In this document: positions 29,529 to 36,569 of the stretch, in pieces
How the letters are laid out: each line of letters begins with the position of its first letter
Position numbering within the stretch: the first letter of the stretch is position 1
Source: an uncultured Haliea sp.
GTDB lineage: Bacteria; Pseudomonadota; Gammaproteobacteria; Pseudomonadales; Halieaceae
Assembly (NCBI GenBank): GCA_947258585.1
Contig: CAMYIZ010000038.1
Span: 1 to 64,000 of the forward strand
Direction: 5' to 3'
Length of the DNA: 64,000 nucleotides
Notes under the pieces: model-generated
The model's input: only the letters and a program-made list of their open reading frames with translations
Told to the model about the DNA's origin: nothing
The model's database searches: none
Program-made: the position numbers and the translations under genes

Positions 29529-30308
29529 ATGCAGATGAGATTGCAGGGCAAAGTTGCGATTGTCACCGGCTCGGGACAGGGTATCGGTGCTGCCACCGCC
29601 CTGCGCTTTGCGGAAGAGGGTGCCGCGGTGGTTCTGGCCGCCCGCAGCGAGGACAAGCTCGCCGGGGTGGCGGACAGGATTGCGGCGGCCGGGGGCCGGG
29701 CGCTGGTCTGTCCCACGGATATTGCGGATGAGGACGCGGTGCGCGCGCTGGTGGCCAGGACGGTCGACGCCTTTGGCCATCTCGACATCGTGGTCAACAA
29801 TGCCGTGCTGATGGTGCCGGGAATGCTGGCGAATCACGATACCAGGGCCTGGCGGCAGAATTTCATCGTCTCCCTCGACGGCGCCATGTTCCTGATGCGC
29901 GAGGCGTATCCCCAGCTCAAGGCCAACCGCGGTGCGGTCGTCAATGTCTCCTCGGTCTGTGGCCTGCGCGGTTCCCCGGCCACGGCCGGTTACAGCGCGG
30001 CGAAAGCTGCGTTGCTGGGCCTGTCGCGCAACGCGGCGATGGAATGGGGCAAACTGGGCATCCGGGTCAACACCGTGATTCCCGGTGCGTTCATGACCCC
30101 GCCCACCGCGGCGGTGCTGCCGGATGACGCCTCGCGCGAGGCCACGGCCAAATCCATCCCCATTGGCCGTATCGGTGATCCCCGGGAATGTGCCAACGCC
30201 ATCCTGTTTTTGGCCAGCGATGAAGCGTCCTATATCACGGGTACTGAGCTGGTGGTCGACGGTGGCCGGGTGGCGGAACTCAATGCCGGTACGGCGAGCT
30301 GGGAGTAG
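29529..30308 (+). CDS. Short-chain dehydrogenase/reductase (SDR 1)
   Basis: Classical NAD(P)-dependent oxidoreductase, 259 aa. It has the cofactor motif TGSGQGIG, NNAVLM (NNAG-like), the catalytic Ser in VSSVCG and the YSAAK active site, with late IPIGRIGDPRECANAILFLAS and YITGTELVVDGG typical of the family. Start ATG at 29529 follows AGAGGAC. It is the first gene of a co-directional set with an NTF2-fold protein (4 bp after its stop) and an old yellow enzyme, and is divergent from a Rieske oxygenase. An alcohol/ketone conversion in the same pathway is inferred. Confidence 0.9.
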   Translation: MQMRLQGKVAIVTGSGQGIGAATALRFAEEGAAVVLAARSEDKLAGVADRIAAAGGRALVCPTDIADEDAVRALVARTVDAFGHLDIVVNNAVLMVPGMLANHDTRAWRQNFIVSLDGAMFLMREAYPQLKANRGAVVNVSSVCGLRGSPATAGYSAAKAALLGLSRNAAMEWGKLGIRVNTVIPGAFMTPPTAAVLPDDASREATAKSIPIGRIGDPRECANAILFLASDEASYITGTELVVDGGRVAELNAGTASWE

Positions 30309-30312
30309 GGCG

Positions 30313-30939
30313 ATGACGGACGCGAGCCTGCTGCGACGGATAGACCGCCTGGAGTCGCTGGACGAGATACGCCAGCTGGCGGCCAAGTATTCCCTGTCCC
30401 TGGACATGCGTGACCTGGACGCTCACGTCAACCTGTTTGCGCCGGATATTCGGGTGAGTCGGGAGAAAGTCGGCCGCAGCCACCTGAAGCGCTGGCTGGA
30501 CGATACCCTGCGCCTGCAGTTCACCGGCACCTCGCACCACATCGGCAATCACATTATCGAATTCGATGATCCGGATCGTGCCCACGGCGTGGTGTATTCC
30601 AAGAACGAGCACGAAACCGGTGACCAGTGGGTCATCATGCAAATGCTGTACTGGGACAATTACGAGCGCATCGGCGGGCGCTGGCTTTTTCGTCGCCGCC
30701 TGCCCTGCTACTGGTACGCCACCGACCTCAACAGCCCGCCCATCGGCGAACACAAGATGCGCTGGCCGGACCGCGAATCCTACGACGGCGCCTATCACGA
30801 TTTGTGGCCCTCCTGGGCCGACTTCTGGGCGCAGCCGCCAACCACGGATGAACCCGAGGTGGCGGCGCCGGCGCCGCTGGAGGAATTTCTCGCCACCATG
30901 CGCCGCGGCGCCCCCGAGCCGCGCATCCGCGTTCGCTGA
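30313..30939 (+). CDS. NTF2-fold / SnoaL-like protein
   Basis: Protein of 208 aa with an N-terminal SnoaL-like cone domain: RLESLDEIRQLAAKYSLSLDMRDLDAHVNLFAPDIR is the typical opening helix pair, followed by FTGTSHHIGNHIIEFDD and GRWLFRRRLPCYWY. A C-terminal tail of about 50 residues is Pro- and Glu-rich. It is the third NTF2-type or related small pocket protein class in such steroid/aromatic clusters, which may act as dehydratase, isomerase or hydroxylase component. The ATG at 30313 lies four bases after the SDR stop and has GGGAG overlapping that stop. The longer open frame upstream overlaps SDR 1 and is not real. Confidence 0.8.
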   Translation: MTDASLLRRIDRLESLDEIRQLAAKYSLSLDMRDLDAHVNLFAPDIRVSREKVGRSHLKRWLDDTLRLQFTGTSHHIGNHIIEFDDPDRAHGVVYSKNEHETGDQWVIMQMLYWDNYERIGGRWLFRRRLPCYWYATDLNSPPIGEHKMRWPDRESYDGAYHDLWPSWADFWAQPPTTDEPEVAAPAPLEEFLATMRRGAPEPRIRVR

Positions 30940-30971
30940 CCCCTGTTACACGACCAAGGATAACGACAGCA

Positions 30972-32039
30972 ATGGATCTTCTGACACCACTCAAGCTCGG
31001 CGACCTGCAGTTGCAGAACCGCATCGTGATGGCGCCCATGACCCGCAGCCGCGCGGGCACCGATGCGGTGCCGACAGCGTTGATGACCGAGTACTACCGG
31101 CAGCGGGCCAGCGCCGGGCTGATTATCACCGAAGGTATAGCGCCCAGCGCCGACGGCCTCGGCTACTGCCGCACGCCGGGTATTTACAGCGCGGAACAGG
31201 TGGCCGCCTGGCGCGAGGTGACCACGGCGGCACATGCGGAGGGGGGCTGTATCGTCGCCCAGATCATGCACGTGGGGCGGGTTGCCAGCCATTACAACAA
31301 GCCCGCCGGCGCGGAAACCGTGGCGCCGTCGGCAATCACGGCCAAGGGCGACATCTACACCGACCAGGCTGGCATGCAGCCCATGGACGCACCCCGGGCG
31401 CTGACGCTGGCAGAGATACCGGGAGTGATCGAAGAGTACCGCCAGGCCACGGCGAATGCACTCGCCGCAGGCTTTGACGGCGTGGAACTGCACTGTACCA
31501 GCGGCTACCTGCCCGCCCAGTTTCTCTCCACCGGCACCAACCGGCGCACCGATGCCTACGGTGGGTCCGTCGCCAACCGTGCGCGCTTCGTGCTGGAGGT
31601 ACTGGCGACCATGGCCGCGGAGGCCGGGGCCGGCCGGGTTGGCATGCGCATCTGCCCGGACAACAGCTTCAACGACCTGTCCGACGATGACCCGCAGGAG
31701 ACTTTCGAGTATCTACTGGCCGCAGCGGCCGGAATGGATCTCGCCTGGCTGCATGTCATCCGCATGCCCGCCGGCCGGGTCGACAACCTGGCCCTGGGAC
31801 AGCGCTATTTCGGCGATAGACTGATCGCCAACGAGAGCTACAAACTGGAGGAGGCCGGCGACGCCGTGGCCGCCGGCGCGGTGGCCGCGGTGTCCTTCGG
31901 GCGCCCGTTCATTGCCAATCCGGACCTGGTGGCGCGCTGGCACCAGCAGCTGCCGCTGGCAAAGTTTGATCCCAACACCCTGTATACCCCCGGACCCGAG
32001 GGCTATACCAGCTACCCTCCGGCCGCCCAGGGGCGCTAG
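30972..32039 (+). CDS. Old-yellow-enzyme-type alkene reductase
   Basis: FMN-dependent NAD(P)H:enone oxidoreductase, 355 aa. The family opening PLKLGDLQLQNRIVMAPMTRSR, then QIMHVGRVASH and GFDGVELHCTSGYLPAQFLSTGTNRRTDAYGG, fits the NemA/XenB-like group. Tyr179 (proton donor) and His174 are present, but the residue three after His174, normally Asn or His, is Ser177. It reduces activated C=C bonds, as expected for unsaturated ketones from a ring-degradation route. It begins 33 bases after the NTF2-type gene and overlaps the converging SDR 2 gene by four bases. Confidence 0.9.
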   Translation: MDLLTPLKLGDLQLQNRIVMAPMTRSRAGTDAVPTALMTEYYRQRASAGLIITEGIAPSADGLGYCRTPGIYSAEQVAAWREVTTAAHAEGGCIVAQIMHVGRVASHYNKPAGAETVAPSAITAKGDIYTDQAGMQPMDAPRALTLAEIPGVIEEYRQATANALAAGFDGVELHCTSGYLPAQFLSTGTNRRTDAYGGSVANRARFVLEVLATMAAEAGAGRVGMRICPDNSFNDLSDDDPQETFEYLLAAAAGMDLAWLHVIRMPAGRVDNLALGQRYFGDRLIANESYKLEEAGDAVAAGAVAAVSFGRPFIANPDLVARWHQQLPLAKFDPNTLYTPGPEGYTSYPPAAQGR

Positions 32040-32794
32040 CGAACCGCACCGCCGCCGTCCACCGACAGGAGCTGGCCGGTGATGAAGGAGGCGCGGTCAC
32101 TGCACAGGAAGGCGACCGCCTCGGCGATTTCCCCGGGCTCCCCGATGCGGTTCAGCACTGCGGTCTTTTTCAGCTGCTCGGCGACCTTCGGCTGTTCCGT
32201 GAAATACTTCTCCAGGCCCGGGGTGCGGATGACCCCCGGCGACACGGCGTTGATGCGAATGCCCTGGGCGCCGTACTCTGCGGCGGCGCTTTTGGTCAGG
32301 ATATTCACCCCGCCCTTGGCGGCGGCGTAGGCGGTATTGAATGCCTGGCCCTTGAGCGAGGCGTTGGAGGAGATGTTGACAATGGCGCCGCCGCCCGCAG
32401 CCAACATTGCGGGAATCTCGTATTTCATGCACAGCCAGGTGTTGGTCAGGCACATTTCCAGGGTCTGGTCGAAGACTTCGCGGCTGTATTCGTGAATGGG
32501 ACCGGAGCCGCGGCTCAGGGCGGCGCTGTTGCAGGCGATGTCGAGCCGGCCCCAGGCGCTGATCACGGCGGCGACCATATCCTTCACCGATGTTTCATCG
32601 CTGACGTCGCCGTGGACGAACAGCGCTTCGCCGCCGGTTGCCGCAATGCTCGCCGCGGTTTCCTCGCCCGACTCGGCATTGAAATCGGCTACCAGAACCT
32701 TGGCTCCCTCGCGGGCGAAACACTGGGCTATGGCTCGCCCTATGCCCTGTCCCGCGCCGGTGACGATGCCGATCTTGCCCTCGAGAATTGCCAT
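32036..32794 (-). CDS. Short-chain dehydrogenase/reductase (SDR 2)
   Basis: Classical SDR, 252 aa, with TGAGQGIG cofactor motif, NSAALS in place of NNAG, catalytic ISSNAS Ser and YAAAK. The NAD-preferring feature is suggested by VADFNAESGE, where Asp follows the second beta strand. C-terminal FITGQLLSVDGGGAVR is typical. It is convergent with the old yellow enzyme and divergent from SDR 3, with 223 bp between starts. The cluster context suggests oxidation of a hydroxyl group in the same catabolic route, but the substrate is open. Confidence 0.9.
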   Translation of the reverse strand: MAILEGKIGIVTGAGQGIGRAIAQCFAREGAKVLVADFNAESGEETAASIAATGGEALFVHGDVSDETSVKDMVAAVISAWGRLDIACNSAALSRGSGPIHEYSREVFDQTLEMCLTNTWLCMKYEIPAMLAAGGGAIVNISSNASLKGQAFNTAYAAAKGGVNILTKSAAAEYGAQGIRINAVSPGVIRTPGLEKYFTEQPKVAEQLKKTAVLNRIGEPGEIAEAVAFLCSDRASFITGQLLSVDGGGAVR

Positions 32795-33017
32795 GCCCTG
32801 TTCCTCTTTGTCCGCAGTCAGAAAAGTGAATGGTAGCGGGTATGGGGCGGCGCTTCAGTGCTTCACCAGTGCTCCAACGGCAACATCAGCCAGCGGGTAC
32901 AACATGACAGTACGATGGCGGAAAAGCGCCTGCAACGCCGGCTGCAGGGCCCCGTGACCTGTCGTCCGGGTGCGGGTGACGGTATGCTGGCGAGCAGTCA
33001 ACAGGTGGAGCCAGAGG

Positions 33018-33770
33018 ATGAATCTACAGGGAAAGGTGGCACTGGTAACCGGTGCCGGACAGGGCGTAGGCCAGGGCATCGCACTGGCGCTGGCAGCGCA
33101 GGGCGCCCGGGTGGCGGTCAGTGGCCGGACGCTGGAAAAACTTGAGGCGACGGTCCAGAAGATTGAGGAGCGCGGCGGCGAGGCACTGCCCGTGGTATGC
33201 GAGGTGAAGTCTCCCGCATCCCTGCAGAGCTGCGTCGACGCAGTCATCGACAAGTGGGACGGGCTCAGTATTCTGGTCAACAACGCCCAGGAAGTGCCGC
33301 TGGGGCGCCTGCTGGATGTCACTGACGACGCGGTGACAGCGGGCTGGGAGTCCGGTCCGATGGCGACTCTGCGCCTGATGAAGCTCTGCTATCCCTATCT
33401 CAAGGGCGACGGGGTGATTATCAACCTCGGCAGCTCTGCCGCCAAACGCTGGGACATGGCGGGCTACGGCGCCTACGCCGGGATCAAGGAGGCCATCCGC
33501 TCCCTGACCCGGGCGGCGGCCTGCGAATGGGGCCCGGACAATATCCGCTGCAACGCCATCCTGCCCCACGCCTTGTCGCCGGCCCTGGAATGGTGGCTGC
33601 AGCGCGACCCCGCGGAGGCGGAGGCTTTTTTCGCCCAGATACCCCAGCGCAGGATCGGGGACTGCGAGCAGGATATCGGCCGGTTTGTCGCCCTGCTGTG
33701 CTCCGACGGGGCGGGCTATGTCAACGGCCAGAGCATCGCCCTGGACGGCGGCCAGGCATTCCTGGGCTGA
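33018..33770 (+). CDS. Short-chain dehydrogenase/reductase (SDR 3)
   Basis: SDR of 250 aa with TGAGQGVGQGIA, SGRTLEKLEA (Arg after the second strand, favouring NADP), NNAQEVPLG, the catalytic Ser in NLGSSAAKRW and the active-site YAGIK. The ATG at 33018 with GGTGGAG upstream is preferred over the open extension to 32970. It converges on the CpxA-like kinase with nine bases between stops. It resembles the other SDRs only generally, so it is not a recent duplicate. Confidence 0.9.
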   Translation: MNLQGKVALVTGAGQGVGQGIALALAAQGARVAVSGRTLEKLEATVQKIEERGGEALPVVCEVKSPASLQSCVDAVIDKWDGLSILVNNAQEVPLGRLLDVTDDAVTAGWESGPMATLRLMKLCYPYLKGDGVIINLGSSAAKRWDMAGYGAYAGIKEAIRSLTRAAACEWGPDNIRCNAILPHALSPALEWWLQRDPAEAEAFFAQIPQRRIGDCEQDIGRFVALLCSDGAGYVNGQSIALDGGQAFLG

Positions 33771-33779
33771 GCGGACTGG

Positions 33780-35135
33780 TTAGCGGGCGTCAAATAATGG
33801 CAGGGTGATGTCCATCCTCAGGCCGGGACTGGTATTGCTCGCCGTGATGCTGCCGCCATGCTGGACGATGGCCCGGCGGGCGATCGCGAGTCCGAGGCCG
33901 TAACCGCCGGTCTCCCGGGTCCGGGCTGAGTCGACCCGGTAGAATTCGTCAAAAATGTGTTCCAGCTCTCCGGCGGGAATGCCCGGGCCCTGGTCCTGAA
34001 CGCTGACCCTGATCTCCCCGGTGGTGGTGCCGATAGCGACAGCGATCACCGTGTCCGGTGGGCTGTAGTACAGCGCGTTGCGCAACACGTTGTCGAAGGC
34101 CTTGCGCAGGCGCCCGCCGTCCCCGAGCACCAGGGCCTGCCCACAGTCGATTTGCAGCTCAATCCTGCGTCCACTCTCCCTGCCCTCGAAGCTGGCGTCA
34201 TTGCACAGGTCGCGCAGCAGGGGCACCAGGTCGATGTGTTCGTCCATCGCCAGCTGGTCACTCTGGCTGCGCAACAGTTCCGCGATCAGTTCGTCCAGCC
34301 GGCTGGCCTCGCGTTCAATTCGTTCCAGTTGTGGACCCGCTGCCGCGGGATTCTGCTCCGCCAGTGCCAGCGCGACCCGGAGCCGCGCCAGGGGCGAACG
34401 CAACTCGTGGGATACGTCCGCAAGCAGGCGCCGCTGGGCATCAATCCGCTGTTGCAGTTGGGCGGCCATGCGATTGAAATCCCGCGCCAGGTCATCGGTT
34501 TCATCGCCGCCCTGGCCGCGCACCGCCAGGCGCACCGCCAGGTCGCCATCCGCCAGCTTGGTGGCAGCCTGCCGCAATCCGCCCAGGCGCCGGGTCAGCA
34601 GTCGCGACAGCAGGTAACAGAGCAGGCCCGACACCAGCACCGCCAGCGCTCCCCGCAGCCACAGGTTGCTGCCCAGCTCGTTGACCAGGCGAGACCTGCT
34701 GGGTTTCAGCACCAGTACCGAGCGCATCCGCCCCAGATCTTCGCGGTAGAGCTGGTGGGCCAGCAGTTGCCGGCTGTCGTCGCGCATAAAGGCACGCCGG
34801 CCGCCCTTGCCGAGGCGCGCCGCAACCATTGCCACGTTCTGGGGGACCCGTCGTCCCAGAACGTCCTCGCCACTGCTGTTGAGGAAATAGACTTGTACCC
34901 TGTGCTCCGCCTGTGCCGCCGCGATCACTTCCGGGAGTTTTTCACTGGCCTGATTCTGCAGGTCGTACAGCAGGCGCACGACAAAACGCGGCGGACTTTC
35001 TCGATGATGTGGGTGCCTGTCGTCCGGCACCAGGGAGTCAAGGTACTGGCCCGCCAGCAGCCAGCTGCCCAGGACAGCGATGGTGATCACCCAGAAGCCC
35101 AGGAAAATCTTGACGAACAGGGGAGACCTGGGCAT
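33780..35135 (-). CDS. cpxA: CpxA-type sensor histidine kinase
   Basis: Inner-membrane envelope-stress kinase of 451 aa. Membrane helix 1 is about residues 9-29 (IFLGFWVITIAVLGSWLLAG), followed by a periplasmic sensor of about 130 residues with a His-rich stretch (RHPHHRE), and membrane helix 2 at about 160-180. HAMP, then HisKA with the phospho-accepting His243 in LLADVSHELRSPLAR, and an ATPase domain with NVLRNALYYSP, VQDQGPGIPAG and GYGLGLAIA follow. Its start overlaps the stop of the regulator gene by one base (TGATG), so the two are translationally coupled. The CpxP/Spy-like gene and CpxR box across the divergent region support the Cpx assignment. Confidence 0.88.
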   Translation of the reverse strand: MPRSPLFVKIFLGFWVITIAVLGSWLLAGQYLDSLVPDDRHPHHRESPPRFVVRLLYDLQNQASEKLPEVIAAAQAEHRVQVYFLNSSGEDVLGRRVPQNVAMVAARLGKGGRRAFMRDDSRQLLAHQLYREDLGRMRSVLVLKPSRSRLVNELGSNLWLRGALAVLVSGLLCYLLSRLLTRRLGGLRQAATKLADGDLAVRLAVRGQGGDETDDLARDFNRMAAQLQQRIDAQRRLLADVSHELRSPLARLRVALALAEQNPAAAGPQLERIEREASRLDELIAELLRSQSDQLAMDEHIDLVPLLRDLCNDASFEGRESGRRIELQIDCGQALVLGDGGRLRKAFDNVLRNALYYSPPDTVIAVAIGTTTGEIRVSVQDQGPGIPAGELEHIFDEFYRVDSARTRETGGYGLGLAIARRAIVQHGGSITASNTSPGLRMDITLPLFDAR

Positions 35136-35833
35136 CAGCCGCGGTCCGCAGTGGAGATGGTGAACTGGTAACCGGCGCCGCGAATGCTGACGATCGGGTT
35201 GTCCGCGCCGCAGGCCGCGAACTTCTTGCGAATCTTGCTGACGTGCACATCGACACTGCGGTCATAGGCCGAGAGCGAACGCCCCAGGGCCTGGCGGCTG
35301 AGGGACTCCTTGTCCACAACATTGCCAGCGTGCAGGAGCAGGGTGTGGAGTATGTTGAATTCCGCGCTGGTCAGCTCCAGGTCGCGGTTATCCCATGAGG
35401 CGCTGCGATCCGCGGTATTCAGCTGTGTCAGGCCCACCCTCAGGTCGGCATCCCTGGCTGCTTCCGCACTCCGCCCCCGGCGCAGGATCGCGCGCAGGCG
35501 CGCCGCCAGCTCCCGCGGATTGCAGGGCTTGGGCAGGTAATCATCGGCGCCGAGTTCGAGGCCGATAATGCGGTCCGTGTCCTCGCCGCGGGCCGTGAGC
35601 ATGAGGACGGGGGTGTCCAGTCGCTCCCGCAGCTTGCGCAGTACCTCCAGGCCCTGCATCCCGGGCAACATGACATCCAGCACGATGGCGTCAAACATCG
35701 TCTGCTGGCAGCGCCGCAGAGCCTCGCGTCCATCGTGGCAGAGATCGACGCTGAAGCCTTCCAGCTGCAGGAATTCCTGCAGCAGGGCGCACAGCTCATG
35801 GTCATCGTCTATGATCAGCAGGTGCTCGGTCAT
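35135..35833 (-). CDS. cpxR: CpxR-type OmpR-family response regulator
   Basis: Response regulator of 232 aa. The receiver domain has the acidic pocket LIIDDDHE, phospho-acceptor Asp53 in AIVLDVMLPG, LMLTARGED and the conserved Lys in DYLPKPCNP. The C-terminal winged helix has LTSAEFNILHTLLLHAG, SRQALGRSLSAYDRSVDVHVSKIRKKF and IRGAGYQF, with the recognition-helix pattern of CpxR. It is the first gene of the cpxRA pair and divergent from the CpxP/Spy-like gene, with an exact CpxR box in the 172-bp gap, so autoregulation is likely. Confidence 0.9.
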   Translation of the reverse strand: MTEHLLIIDDDHELCALLQEFLQLEGFSVDLCHDGREALRRCQQTMFDAIVLDVMLPGMQGLEVLRKLRERLDTPVLMLTARGEDTDRIIGLELGADDYLPKPCNPRELAARLRAILRRGRSAEAARDADLRVGLTQLNTADRSASWDNRDLELTSAEFNILHTLLLHAGNVVDKESLSRQALGRSLSAYDRSVDVHVSKIRKKFAACGADNPIVSIRGAGYQFTISTADRG

Positions 35834-35930
35834 GGGGCGGGTTCAAGGTCGCGGTGTTGGCGACAGTGTGCGGCGCTCGCGGTGGAAAATCCATGCTTCG
35901 GCGGCCTGCTACTACGCTTCTTTACAGTTA

Positions 35931-35945
35931 TTTACCTTTATAAAG
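35931..35945. promoter_or_regulatory. CpxR binding site between cpxR and the cpxP/spy-like gene
   Basis: TTTAC-AGTTA-TTTAC is the exact reverse complement of the CpxR consensus GTAAA-N5-GTAAA. It is centred in the divergent region, and TATAAA (35949-35954) follows as a possible -10 toward the cpxP/spy-like gene. It could control both directions. Confidence 0.8.
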
Positions 35946-36005
35946 CGCACACTTACACAGGTTTCCCCGATACTGGCCACGTGTTCAGCCAACAGGAGAA
36001 GGTCA

Positions 36006-36497
36006 ATGCACACACCAATACGTACAGCTCTTCGCACCAGTGCCCTGGTACTGGCCCTTGCCACTGCGGCCGTTGCGGCACCCGCGTCGGCCTGGCCCGA
36101 CGAGGGCGGCCCCGGTCACATGGCGGGGAAGATGATCCAGCACCTGGACCTGACTGCCGAGCAACAGGCCAGCGTCAGTGAGATCATGACCAGGGCGCGT
36201 GAAGCGGGCGCTGCAGACCACGAGCGGATGCGCGAGATCAGGACCCAGCTGCGAGCGCAGTCCGACAGCTTCGACGCCGGCGCCACCCAGGCTCTCGCGG
36301 ATGAATTGGGTCAGATCACCGCGCGCAGTACCTACCGGATGACCGAGACCCGGGCTGCAGTGCACGCGCTGTTGAACGAGGAGCAGCGCGAGAAGCTCGA
36401 GGCCCTGGAGGCCAGGCGCGGTGAGCGCAAGCACGGCAAGGGTCCGGGCAAGGGCGGCATCAAGGAGCGCAGAGGCGGCGAAGCGAGCGAAAGTTAG
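36006..36497 (+). CDS. CpxP/Spy-family periplasmic protein
   Basis: Periplasmic helical chaperone or signalling inhibitor, 163 aa. The signal peptide ends PASA before WPDEGG (about residue 29). Both LTxxQ-type motifs are present, LDLTAEQQASVSEIM and LLNEEQREKLEALE, with Glu/Arg-rich helices between. The tail is basic and Gly/Lys-rich (KHGKGPGKGG). The ATG at 36006 with AGGAGAAGG upstream is clear; the longer open frame covers the regulatory region. In E. coli CpxP binds misfolded proteins and restrains CpxA; Spy is a related chaperone. The CpxR box upstream and terminator downstream make it a single-gene Cpx target. Confidence 0.85.
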   Translation: MHTPIRTALRTSALVLALATAAVAAPASAWPDEGGPGHMAGKMIQHLDLTAEQQASVSEIMTRAREAGAADHERMREIRTQLRAQSDSFDAGATQALADELGQITARSTYRMTETRAAVHALLNEEQREKLEALEARRGERKHGKGPGKGGIKERRGGEASES

Positions 36498-36517
36498 ACA
36501 GGAGGTAGTACCGGGCC

Positions 36518-36551
36518 CCGGGGCTGGCGATCAAGCCGGCCCCGGTTTTTT
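36518..36551 (+). terminator. Intrinsic terminator after the cpxP/spy-like gene
   Basis: CCGGGGCTGGC pairs with GCCGGCCCCGG over 11 base pairs (one G-T), with a six-base loop GATCAA, followed by TTTTTT. Confidence 0.85.
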
Positions 36552-36569
36552 GCCCGCAGATGGTTGTCG

